Source: Candidatus Woesearchaeota archaeon | GTDB taxonomy: Archaea > Nanobdellota > Nanobdellia > Woesearchaeales > GCA-2687795 | Assembly (NCBI GenBank): GCA_030753365.1 | Contig: JASMCJ010000050.1 | Coordinates: 1-37,616 of the forward strand | Length of the DNA: 37,616 bases | Reading direction: 5' to 3' | Shown here: positions 31,268-37,616 of the stretch, piece after piece | How positions within the stretch are numbered: the first letter of the stretch is position 1 | Layout of the letters: each line of letters begins with the position of its first letter | Notes under the pieces: model-generated | Seen by the model: the letters and a program-made list of their open reading frames with translations, nothing else | Databases searched by the model: none | Told to the model about the DNA's origin: nothing | Made by a program: the position numbers and the translations under genes

Positions 31268-31537
31268 ATGGAATTTACTAAAGATGAAGTTAAGAAAAGA
31301 ATAATAATAAAATTAGTTAAATGGAGAAAATGGGGCGGTTCACATACTGAAAATATTCTTAAAGGCTTACCAACACATTTAATTGGCGCGAAAATTACAA
31401 AACAGGCATTGAAGGAATTGATTCAAGACCAATGGTTAATTCCTTCAATAAAAACAGGAGAAACTCATTACTCGCTTAATTCTGAGAAGACAGATGAAAT
31501 TCTACAGTTCTATGAAAAATATTGTAAAGAAGAATGA
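31268..31537 (+). CDS. small winged-helix-like protein coupled to nurA
   Basis: An 89-residue basic protein. WRKWGGSHTENILKGLPTHL, then KQALKELIQDQWLIPSIKTG and a strand (ETHYSLNSEK) look like a winged helix with a wing. I use ATG 31268 because the TATA box is 27 nt upstream; the frame upstream to 31214 would overlap that promoter. The stop overlaps the nurA start (ATGA), so it is coupled to nurA and is probably its partner or regulator. Family not recognised. Confidence 0.65.
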   Translation: MEFTKDEVKKRIIIKLVKWRKWGGSHTENILKGLPTHLIGAKITKQALKELIQDQWLIPSIKTGETHYSLNSEKTDEILQFYEKYCKEE

Positions 31538-32589
31538 ATCAAAATTTAATCAACCAAATAATCAACGAGTTTAAGTCAAAAGAAAATTATATAGGAGAAG
31601 ACTTGCCTAAATTCAGTGATAAGAACTATCAACCTATTAAAATAAGCAAAGATAATTTTCATTCTATTAAAGAAATCACTTCTAACAGAAACATAGCTTT
31701 CATTGATGGCGGCAATGCAGAATTGCTAAGAGCTTCAAACTTTTCATTGCATTTCATAAGGCTTTATGCTGTTATCTATAAAGACAATAAAAGAGTTAAA
31801 GCAGAGAAAAAAGAGTTTTATTGCTTGGTTAACAGCTTTGAAGATAAAGATGAGATTCATTACAAAGCTAAATTATTTAACAAGCCAGATTTCATTGATG
31901 AGAACGATTTAATTTTTAGTTCATTTGATAAGACTATTGTGAACGGCATTAACAGAGCAGAGGTTTCTAAGATTGGTTCTGTTGTAAGAAGATTTTCAGA
32001 GTTAGGATTTGCTAAAGAGATTATCATTAATTTGAATAAAGATGATGTTATTGTTTTGGATGGAAACTTACAATCAACTGTTACAAACGAGAACAAATAT
32101 CTTAACAATCTTTATGTTAAAGCTGAAGAGAAGAATGTTATTGTTTCAGCGTTCTGCAAGACTTCAACATTATTAACAGAAAAAGGTATGCCTATTCCTC
32201 CACTGTTGTCAAGGCTTAGCAACATTGATGAATCATGGTATTATCATCCTTTGGTTAATATCAATAGTTCTAATCATAAAGCAGAGATGTATTTTACAAA
32301 GCTAAACAAGAGCAGCAGTTATGTGTTTAGGTATGAACTGTATAAGAACAATGAGTATGATATTAACGAAATCCTTTCATTGTTAAAAGAGAACAGCAAA
32401 GATCCAATGTTCAGAGGCTATCCTTATGGGCTTATAGAAGCTGACAGATTTGCAAGGGTTAGCAATAATGAGAAAGAACAGTTAAAGCTAAGACTTATGA
32501 TTAGCCTTGGAAAAGAAAATAAGGAATTAATGAGTTATCTTAATACTACTAATGCGCATGATGTATTGGATGGTATGTGGAAGGGATAA
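31534..32589 (+). CDS. nurA: NurA-domain nuclease
   Basis: A 351-residue protein with the NurA domain. The metal-binding start IAFIDGGNAELLRASNFS is near residue 55, VIVLDGNLQS carries a further Asp, and GYPYGLIEADRFARV closes the domain. NurA is a 5'-3' nuclease that works with the HerA translocase, Mre11 and Rad50 in DNA end resection. None of these is in this window, unlike the frequent herA-nurA neighbourhood; the only partner is the small winged-helix protein upstream. Confidence 0.85.
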   Translation: MNQNLINQIINEFKSKENYIGEDLPKFSDKNYQPIKISKDNFHSIKEITSNRNIAFIDGGNAELLRASNFSLHFIRLYAVIYKDNKRVKAEKKEFYCLVNSFEDKDEIHYKAKLFNKPDFIDENDLIFSSFDKTIVNGINRAEVSKIGSVVRRFSELGFAKEIIINLNKDDVIVLDGNLQSTVTNENKYLNNLYVKAEEKNVIVSAFCKTSTLLTEKGMPIPPLLSRLSNIDESWYYHPLVNINSSNHKAEMYFTKLNKSSSYVFRYELYKNNEYDINEILSLLKENSKDPMFRGYPYGLIEADRFARVSNNEKEQLKLRLMISLGKENKELMSYLNTTNAHDVLDGMWKG

Positions 32590-32595
32590 TTAGAC

Positions 32596-33366
32596 TTATT
32601 TATTCAAAATAATAACATTCCCTCTTCCTTTCTTAATCCTTTTAACCAAACCTTTGTGTTCTAATTCTGTTATAACCAAGCTGATTTTTGCTTCTGATAA
32701 AGGAAACTGCTTCCTTATATCCTTCTGTGTTGTTCTACCATCATTCTCTTTTATGAAGTTTAATACTTTGTCTGCAAGGTCTTCAACTAATTCTTCTGTT
32801 GAAGCTTCTTTTTTAGCTTTAGGCTCTTCTTTTAGCTTTTCTTTTTCAACACTAACCTCTTCCTTCATTTCTCCTAACTCTTTACTCTCAAGTTCTTTTC
32901 TCCTATGCTTCCTTCTTCTAAAAACAATATAATACACAATAAAAGCTGCAACCACTAACACAACAACATAAAGCCAAATCAAACTTTTCTTTTCTGTTGG
33001 ATAGAGCTCTGGAATATCAATATCTTCATCCAACAAGCTTTCTTCCTCGCTTATGTCAGGGAACAATATGATATCAACAATATATTCTCCTTCACTTTCA
33101 ATCTTAATTTCTTCTATAGAAGTATATTTTCTGAAGTCTGATTCATATACTGCTTCAATACTATAATCTCCGTTAGGAATGTTAAAAGAATAAGAACCAT
33201 CCTTTGCAACATAGGTTTGCTCAGGAATTGTGTTCACTTTTACAATAGCATTCTCTGCTTTATTTAGCTCCATGTCATACACTGTGCCATGGATAGTGGC
33301 AGCTAAGCTATAAGGAACTGCTAATAATAGGAATATTAAGCAGATTAAAGGGAATTTGTCTGTCAT
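32596..33366 (-). CDS. membrane-anchored winged-helix regulator with extracellular beta domain
   Basis: A 256-residue single-span protein. A signal peptide or first membrane helix (residues 5-23), a carboxypeptidase-regulatory-like beta domain (about 24-105; GTVYDMELNKAENAIVKV, SYSFNIPNGDYSIEA) and an acidic linker precede a second membrane helix at 129-149. A Lys/Glu-rich coiled segment and a C-terminal winged helix (about 192-256; NDGRTTQKDIRKQFPLSEAK) follow. The outside domain could sense a ligand or contact and the inside domain bind DNA, as in predicted membrane-associated MarR-like regulators (COG2512). TATA-like TTTATATAC lies about 33-38 nt before the ATG. It is divergent from the Kazal protein gene, separated by 203 nt. 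Confidence 0.82.
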   Translation of the reverse strand: MTDKFPLICLIFLLLAVPYSLAATIHGTVYDMELNKAENAIVKVNTIPEQTYVAKDGSYSFNIPNGDYSIEAVYESDFRKYTSIEEIKIESEGEYIVDIILFPDISEEESLLDEDIDIPELYPTEKKSLIWLYVVVLVVAAFIVYYIVFRRRKHRRKELESKELGEMKEEVSVEKEKLKEEPKAKKEASTEELVEDLADKVLNFIKENDGRTTQKDIRKQFPLSEAKISLVITELEHKGLVKRIKKGRGNVIILNK

Positions 33367-33480
33367 ATTGATTGTTATTAAAATAGGAGTATATAAAAAT
33401 TGCTAATTTTGAGGGTATAAAGTTTCATAAAGTATTCTAACCCAAATAAAGTTTTAAGACTTTAAGCTTTAGAAAGTATG

Positions 33481-33489
33481 TTTATAAAC
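33481..33489 (+). promoter_or_regulatory. TATA box upstream of the Kazal-protein locus
   Basis: TTTATAAAC, centre 25 nt before the ATG of an 18-codon upstream ORF at 33510 and 85 nt before the main ATG at 33570. Confidence 0.6.
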
Positions 33490-33509
33490 AAAATGCTTAT
33501 TCTAGGAGT

Positions 33510-33566
33510 ATGTCAATTCAAAATATGTTGGCAAACATAATTAAAAGTCAAAATTTGGAGGATTAA
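33510..33566 (+). CDS. 18-codon upstream ORF / leader peptide candidate
   Basis: ATG 33510 to TAA 33564-33566 encodes MSIQNMLANIIKSQNLED. The spacing from the TATA box (25 nt) is that of leaderless genes here, so this ATG may be at or near the 5' end of the transcript. Its last codons overlap the GGAGG ribosome-binding site (33557-33561) of the main gene and it ends 3 nt before ATG 33570, so translation of the two could be coupled. It may also be an untranslated leader. Confidence 0.4.
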   Translation: MSIQNMLANIIKSQNLED

Positions 33567-33569
33567 AAA

Positions 33570-35387
33570 ATGAAAAAATTAATAGCAATATTGGTGATGT
33601 TTTTATTTGTGATGACAGGATTTGCACAGGGTGAGGCAGATCTGAGTACAAACTTAGGATCCAGTTTGGATTCATCTACAGGAGATGATACAGATAGCGA
33701 TGATTCTGATAGTAATGATAGGGGAGACATTGTATGTACAGCGCAGTATGATCCTGTTTGTGGTGCAGATGGAAAGACTTACTCTAACAGATGCATGGCA
33801 AATGCTGCTAGTGCTGAAATAAAATGCAGTTCAAAATGTCCTTGTGAAGATACTTCAGAAGATATCAGTGTAACTGACTTGTATACTGCTGCATCTGACA
33901 TATTTCCTAAAGATATTAGTGAGAGTGATAAGGTTTCTATTAATAAAAGGTGCATTAGTTGGTTAAAAGAAAAATATCCCAGAGCACGTGAAGCAAGAAT
34001 TGTCACTGCATGCGTAAAAATAATTACAAGGGGAGCTGTCCGAAGAGTTGAGACAACTGAAACAAAGACGGTAAGAACTGTGAAATCTGGGGATATAACT
34101 TCTGATCAGGCTGTTGCAAGGTTCAAGAACATCAACGAAGATCAAAGAACAAAACTTACGAAGTTTAAGGAAAACAGGCAAGAAAAGATTTCTAAGCTTA
34201 AAGATGCTCAAATTACAAAACTGGCTAATGTAAAGTCTGAAAGACTAAGAAAGATGACTAATCTTGATGAAGCTAAGCTTTCAAAGATAGCAGGTCTTGA
34301 TGAAAGACAATTAACTAAATTATCTGTTATGAACAGAGAAAAGGTCAAAGAGTTTGCTAAGCTTGATGAATCTCAAATCAAGGCAAAACTTACAAAATTA
34401 AAAGTAAAGAAAGTAAAGAAAGTTGACTTGTTCAGAAAAAGGGTTGTAGCTGAAACTAAGTTGAAGGCTGCTAATCAAAGGTATAATTCTGCTAAAGAAA
34501 AGTTCATCAATGCTGAAAAAGTTTACAAAGAAAGAAGAAAGAATTTCTTGGATGTTAAAGAGAAACTAAAGGCATGTAAAAGCATTGATAGTGAGGAATG
34601 CACCCAACTGAACGCAGATGCATTAGCTCATGCTAAAGAGCTTTCAATAAAAGCTGCTGAAATGGCTATAGAACATCTTAACAAAATCAAAGAAAGCATT
34701 GAAGCTAATGATGACCTTGAGAAAGAGGATGCTTCTAATATGATTGCAAGCATTGATAATGCAATTTCCGAACTGGAAGCTGCTAAAGCTAATGTTGAAG
34801 CCGCAGAAACAAAGGAAGAGGTTAAGAAAGCTGCTGCTGCTATTAACAAAGCCTGGAGAAAACATTCTGCTAAAGCAAAGAGGTATGCTGCAAGGGTTGT
34901 TCATGCAAAGGTTGGAGAGATTATAACAAGGAGCGAGCAACTTGAGAGAAAGCTTGACAGAATCCTTACAAAGATGGAAAAGGATGGCATTGAAGTTGAA
35001 GGTATCGATGTAAAAGTAGATGCTTTCAGCGCTAAAGTAGAAGAGGCTAAAGAGTTGTATAAACAAAGCAGAGAAAAGTTCATTGAAGCTAAGACTAGTG
35101 AAAGTGAAGCAACTGTTCAGGAAGCCAGAAGATTAGCTAATGCTGCACACAAATCCTTGGTTGAAGCCCATAAGATATTAATGGATATCTTCAAGAGCAT
35201 TAAACAGGCTGGCGGCAGTGTTGATGTTGAAGAAGAAGAAGATGAAGTAGAAGTTATAGAAGAACAGGAGGAAGTAGAAGAGGAAGAAGAGTTGATTGAG
35301 GAAGAACCAGAGGAAGTTGATGATGAAGATACAGATGATGTTGATGAAGAGGAAGAAGAAACAGATGAAGATGACACTGAAGAATAA
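33570..35387 (+). CDS. secreted Kazal-domain, hendecad-repeat coiled-coil protein (to first stop)
   Basis: A 605-residue predicted surface or secreted protein. A signal peptide (MKKLIAILVMFLFVMTGFAQ) is followed by an Asp/Ser-rich spacer and a Kazal domain (about 56-92: CTAQYDPVCGADGKTYSNRC). A conserved-looking cysteine region follows (ISWLKEKYPRAREARI, ACVKI). Residues 196-272 are seven exact 11-residue repeats, and then long coiled coils. The end (about 555-605) is a run of Glu and Asp. GGAGG lies 8 nt before the ATG. The frame meets TAA at 35385-35387, but continues in phase with a second Kazal domain (next entry). Kazal domains usually inhibit serine proteases. No membrane anchor is seen. 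Confidence 0.85.
   Translation: MKKLIAILVMFLFVMTGFAQGEADLSTNLGSSLDSSTGDDTDSDDSDSNDRGDIVCTAQYDPVCGADGKTYSNRCMANAASAEIKCSSKCPCEDTSEDISVTDLYTAASDIFPKDISESDKVSINKRCISWLKEKYPRAREARIVTACVKIITRGAVRRVETTETKTVRTVKSGDITSDQAVARFKNINEDQRTKLTKFKENRQEKISKLKDAQITKLANVKSERLRKMTNLDEAKLSKIAGLDERQLTKLSVMNREKVKEFAKLDESQIKAKLTKLKVKKVKKVDLFRKRVVAETKLKAANQRYNSAKEKFINAEKVYKERRKNFLDVKEKLKACKSIDSEECTQLNADALAHAKELSIKAAEMAIEHLNKIKESIEANDDLEKEDASNMIASIDNAISELEAAKANVEAAETKEEVKKAAAAINKAWRKHSAKAKRYAARVVHAKVGEIITRSEQLERKLDRILTKMEKDGIEVEGIDVKVDAFSAKVEEAKELYKQSREKFIEAKTSESEATVQEARRLANAAHKSLVEAHKILMDIFKSIKQAGGSVDVEEEEDEVEVIEEQEEVEEEEELIEEEPEEVDDEDTDDVDEEEEETDEDDTEE
34155..34385 (+). repeat. seven 11-residue (hendecad) coding repeats
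   Basis: Inside the Kazal protein, units such as LTKFKENRQEK, ISKLKDAQITK, LANVKSERLRK, MTNLDEAKLSK, IAGLDERQLTK, LSVMNREKVKE and FAKLDESQIKA follow without gaps. Hydrophobic residues fall at positions 1, 4 and 9, with Lys mostly at 11. This is the periodicity of a hendecad coiled coil, giving a long rod. Confidence 0.75.
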
Positions 35388-35786
35388 AGCACAGATTCCT
35401 CAAATGATGATATATTTTGTGCAACACTATTCGATCCTGTTTGCGGTTCAGATGGGAACACTTACTCAAACAGCTGCTTTGCAGGAAAGGAAGGAGTTAG
35501 TGTAGAATGCGAGAGTGAATGTCCTTGCGAGGAAGAACCTAAAAATAAAGCTCCTGTTTGTAAAGTTTCTTCACTAACGTCAGGTGCAACACTAACAGGA
35601 TGGTATGACGCAGTAACTGATGAATTAATCAAAGAAGCTGACTGCACAGGAAAAGTGGCTGTTTGCAGCGCATCTGGTACAAGGTCTGAAGGATGGTATG
35701 AATCTTCTTCAGTCTCGTCAGTAAGAGGAGTATTGATAAAATATGAGAATTGTGCCAGTGATGACTCTACAGATTCAACACAATAA
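35388..35786 (+). pseudogene. in-frame continuation of the Kazal protein after TAA (second Kazal + C-terminal domain)
   Basis: Directly after the TAA at 35385-35387, the same frame runs 132 codons to TAA 35784-35786. It contains FCATLFDPVCGSDGNTYSNS, a second Kazal domain closing in ECPCEEE. A C-terminal domain follows with a duplicated phrase (TGWYDAVTDELIKEADC; SEGWYESSSVSSVRGVLI) and a Ser/Asp tail. There is no start codon or ribosome-binding site for separate translation. Loss by one substitution (for example GAA or AAA to TAA), readthrough, or a sequence error are the options. Confidence 0.75.
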
Positions 35787-35826
35787 AGCCTTTTTGGTTT
35801 TATTTTTCTTTAAACTAAAACAAAGG

Positions 35827-35835
35827 TTTATATAG
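35827..35835 (+). promoter_or_regulatory. TATA box for the small lipoprotein gene
   Basis: TTTATATAG, centre 29 nt before the ATG at 35860. Confidence 0.55.
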
Positions 35836-35859
35836 ATCAAAACAAAAGAGAAACTAAGA

Positions 35860-36120
35860 ATGACAAAACAATTAATTAAACTATTCGTAATCCTGATGTT
35901 AGCATTATATATTGGAGGTTGCGCATCAAAGACAGAAAAGATTACACCAGAAGCTACACAGCCAACAGAAACGCCTCAGCAGGATACTACAACACCTACA
36001 GAAGAATCACCTGCTGATCTTCCTGCAGAAGATATCACAGAGATTGACACCATTGATAATGAGCTTGATGATTCTGAAGTTGACAGTATAACAGGAGAGC
36101 TTGATGACTTGGATTGGTAA
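35860..36120 (+). CDS. small acidic lipoprotein
   Basis: An 86-residue protein. A short signal sequence ends in a lipobox (LYIGGC, Cys21). After lipid attachment at that cysteine, the mature part is a Thr/Pro/Glu-rich tether (TPEATQPTETPQQDTTTPTE) and an acidic end with repeated Asp-Leu/Glu-Leu-Asp motifs (ELDDSEVDSITGELDDLDW). Similar acidic lipoproteins occur in other DPANN genomes in my recollection. Function unknown. It follows the Kazal locus with its own promoter, so the two may belong to the same cell-surface set. Confidence 0.78.
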   Translation: MTKQLIKLFVILMLALYIGGCASKTEKITPEATQPTETPQQDTTTPTEESPADLPAEDITEIDTIDNELDDSEVDSITGELDDLDW

Positions 36121-36123
36121 ATC

Positions 36124-36132
36124 TTTTATATT
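36124..36132 (+). promoter_or_regulatory. TATA box for thpR
   Basis: TTTTATATT, centre 26 nt before the ATG at 36154. Confidence 0.55.
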
Positions 36133-36153
36133 CTAACATTCTTATAGCTTAAT

Positions 36154-36684
36154 ATGAGGCTCTTTATAGCAGTAACATTGCCTGATGACATAAAGGAATA
36201 CATAAAAGATATACAGAAGCAGATTCCATTGGATAATAATAAGATTAAGCTTATTCCTGCTGAGCAGCTTCATCTTACGCTAAAATTCTTAGGAGAGGTT
36301 TCTGAGGAGAAAGTTGACAAGATTAAATCTTCTTTAAGCATTGTAAAAGTTAAACACTTTAAGGCTGCGCTTGATGGAACAGGAGCTTTCCCTTCAGAGA
36401 ATTATATAAGAGTTGTCTGGGTTGGCTTAAAGCCAAAGAATGGGTTTATTGAGCTGCAGCAGAATATTGATAAATCTTTATTGGAATTGTTTAGGCCTGA
36501 TAAGAGATTCCATCCACATGTTACTATTGCAAGAGTTAGGTTTGTTGAGGATAAAAAGAACTTTTTTGAGAAAGTAAAGAAGATTAAGGTTGAAGAGAAA
36601 GAGTTTACAGTTAAGAGCTTTAAGCTGGTTAAGAGCACTTTGACAGGTGAAGGACCGGTTTATGAAGAGATAGGAAGCTTTTAA
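36154..36684 (+). CDS. thpR: RNA 2',3'-cyclic phosphodiesterase (2'-5' RNA ligase family)
   Basis: A 176-residue member of the 2H phosphoesterase family. The two catalytic HxT motifs are HLTLKFLG (about 43) and HPHVTIAR (about 124), at normal spacing. The family opens 2',3'-cyclic phosphates and was named for ligation of tRNA half-molecules in vitro. A TATA box with leaderless spacing precedes the ATG. The gene overlaps the end of the convergent orphan by 4 nt. Confidence 0.93.
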   Translation: MRLFIAVTLPDDIKEYIKDIQKQIPLDNNKIKLIPAEQLHLTLKFLGEVSEEKVDKIKSSLSIVKVKHFKAALDGTGAFPSENYIRVVWVGLKPKNGFIELQQNIDKSLLELFRPDKRFHPHVTIARVRFVEDKKNFFEKVKKIKVEEKEFTVKSFKLVKSTLTGEGPVYEEIGSF

Positions 36685-37136
36685 TAGAGAGATTCCTTTT
36701 TTCTGCTATTAAATATTATCCCTTCTGCTTCAATATAACCATCAATACTTGAATATCTCTCTAAACTAGTAATACATGCTTTTACAAGATTAGTATAAGA
36801 GATTTTACCTTCATGAGTTAGAATAAATGTTAAATAATAATCGGAATTCTTAACTAATGTAGATACTCCCGGTAAAATATATGGCTTAATCTCTCCTTCT
36901 GATTTAAAATAAATTATTTCAAACGGAAAACTTTCAGCAGCAATTAGCTCAAAACGATTGTTCCTAATGAATAATGGTATCTCTCTATGTTCTTTATTTA
37001 TAATACTTCCTTCAGACTTTTCAATAGAATATTTTGAAGATATTTCATATTCAGCTGTGCCATAAGGTACCACAATTTCAGGAATTGCAAACAATGAATA
37101 CAGCCAAAAAGCCATTGATATTAATTTTTTTTCCAT
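36681..37136 (-). CDS. uncharacterised protein with N-terminal signal sequence
   Basis: A 151-residue protein. The first 20 residues (MEKKLISMAFWLYSLFAIPE) form a signal peptide or membrane anchor; the rest is a beta-rich domain (FELIAAESFPFEIIYFKSEG; ILPGVSTLVKNSDYYLTFIL). No cysteine lipobox is present. Family not recognised. It overlaps thpR convergently at its end, and its start region is close to the divergent amrB promoter. Confidence 0.6.
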   Translation of the reverse strand: MEKKLISMAFWLYSLFAIPEIVVPYGTAEYEISSKYSIEKSEGSIINKEHREIPLFIRNNRFELIAAESFPFEIIYFKSEGEIKPYILPGVSTLVKNSDYYLTFILTHEGKISYTNLVKACITSLERYSSIDGYIEAEGIIFNSRKKESLY

Positions 37137-37188
37137 ATATTTTAAAATTCTAAGTTGATTTATAATAATTTCCCATAAATCTTCGAAA

Positions 37189-37198
37189 TTTATATATA
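37189..37198 (+). promoter_or_regulatory. TATA box for amrB
   Basis: TTTATATATA, centre 27-28 nt before the ATG at 37221. An out-of-frame ATG lies at 37211. Confidence 0.55.
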
Positions 37199-37220
37199 CA
37201 TATTAATTTTATGCACATTA

Positions 37221-37616
37221 ATGATAAGAGAACCAATTGTCTCAGGTCAGTTTTATCCTAATTCTTTTGATGGGCTTGATAAGCAGATTAAAGAGAGCTT
37301 TACTTCAAAGTTTGGGCCTGGCGAGCTGCCTGTTGAGGGGAGAACAAAGAATGTTGTTGGGATTGTTTCACCGCATGCTGGTTATACTTTTTCAGGAGCT
37401 GGCGCTGCATGGGGGTTTAAGGAGATTGCTGAAAGCAAATTTCCTGAGCTGTTTGTTATTCTTGGATTGAGCCACACAGGTTTTAATTCTTGCGTTACTT
37501 CACAGGATTTCAAAACGCCTTTTGGCTTGGTTAAGACTGATAAGGAGTTTATAGTGTCTCTTACAGAGAATTCAGAGCTGGAAGAGGATGATGAGGCTCA
37601 TAATCAAGAGCATTCT
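37221..37616 (+). CDS. amrB: MEMO1-like AmmeMemoRadiSam system protein B, N-terminal part
   Basis: The first 132 codons of a MEMO-family protein; the rest lies beyond the window. Signature stretches are IREPIVSGQFYPNSFDGLDK, VGIVSPHAGYTFSGAGAAWG and ILGLSHTGFN, and it runs to the DDEAHNQEHS metal-site-like segment. MEMO proteins resemble extradiol dioxygenases and in archaea pair with the radical SAM protein AmrS and with AMMECR1-like AmrA. amrS is at 6495-7505. ATG 37221 is preceded by a TATA box at leaderless spacing. Confidence 0.92.
   Translation, partial: MIREPIVSGQFYPNSFDGLDKQIKESFTSKFGPGELPVEGRTKNVVGIVSPHAGYTFSGAGAAWGFKEIAESKFPELFVILGLSHTGFNSCVTSQDFKTPFGLVKTDKEFIVSLTENSELEEDDEAHNQEHS

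Noticed and set aside
10657-35387. Global reassignment of TAA or TAG to an amino acid as an explanation for interrupted genes.
   Set aside because: Recognised intact genes end at the family-expected position with TAA (top6B, KH, amrS), TAG (tpiA, Nudix, rnp4) and TGA (phosphoesterase, vapB), so all three act as stops.
2326-35505. Numerous open frames on the strand opposite to clear genes (for example opposite top6B, the Kazal gene and the coiled-coil protein).
   Set aside because: They are shadows of genuine genes: low-complexity translations, no promoter or ribosome-binding site, and full overlap with recognised proteins.
1-37616. tRNA, rRNA, insertion sequence or prophage genes.
   Set aside because: I read both strands for T-arm and transposase-like motifs and found none I could support; a tRNAscan-SE run would be decisive for tRNAs.

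Overview
The window looks like part of a DPANN-type archaeal chromosome, closest in feel to Woesearchaeota or Pacearchaeota. That placement is an inference from gene content. Archaeal markers include topoisomerase VI subunit B, aIF2-gamma, RNase P protein Rpp21, a Dim2/Krr1-type KH protein, NurA, an archaeal Era-like GTPase/DUF2073/zinc-ribbon operon, a diphthamide-ligase domain, and TATA boxes set about 25-30 nt before most first start codons. The DNA is AT-rich and genes are tightly packed on both strands. Several genes are of bacterial type: lipoprotein diacylglyceryl transferase (Lgt), an RsuA/RluB pseudouridine synthase and a bacterial-style triosephosphate isomerase. This mosaic is typical of small-genome DPANN archaea.

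Layout. 1-2002 (minus): operon Era-like GTPase, DUF2073, zinc ribbon, retropepsin-like protease, RimK-like ligase (cut by the window edge). 2003-2413: divergent intergenic region holding an operator-like inverted repeat and an unusual array of tandem hairpins. 2414-5140 (plus): KH protein, a second hairpin cluster, top6B, small cysteine-rich protein. 5137-6401 (minus): RNA m5C methyltransferase and a 40-residue zinc ribbon. 6495-9487 (plus): amrS, phosphoesterase, HAD hydrolase, tpiA. 9554-12677: accessory stretch with an orphan protein, a VapBC pair whose toxin has an in-frame stop, a Nudix hydrolase and a membrane-anchored zinc-ribbon protein. 12674-16129 (minus): winged-helix protein, a large orphan, lgt and rsuA-like. 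16211-23473 (plus): permuted GTPase, Ski2-like helicase, RecB-like nuclease, OB-DHH phosphoesterase, cyclophilin lipoprotein and RNase H-like nuclease, separated by structured intergenic DNA. 23497-30194 (minus): two small/coiled-coil proteins, aIF2-gamma, an interrupted membrane-protein gene, rnp4, eno, and a fused asparagine-synthetase/diphthine-ammonia-ligase. 30314-37616: membrane exporter, divergent regulator/NurA locus, membrane-tethered regulator, large Kazal-domain surface protein, small lipoprotein, thpR, orphan, and the start of amrB.

The most notable observations are: (1) the two-synthetase fusion at 28143-30194, which may couple a glutaminase to diphthamide amidation; (2) Lgt together with two lipobox proteins; (3) the hairpin array at 2081-2304 and related structured intergenic elements; (4) three genes each broken by exactly one in-frame stop (TAA at 10657, TAG at 26344, TAA at 35385); and (5) a leaderless-looking 18-codon upstream ORF before the Kazal protein.
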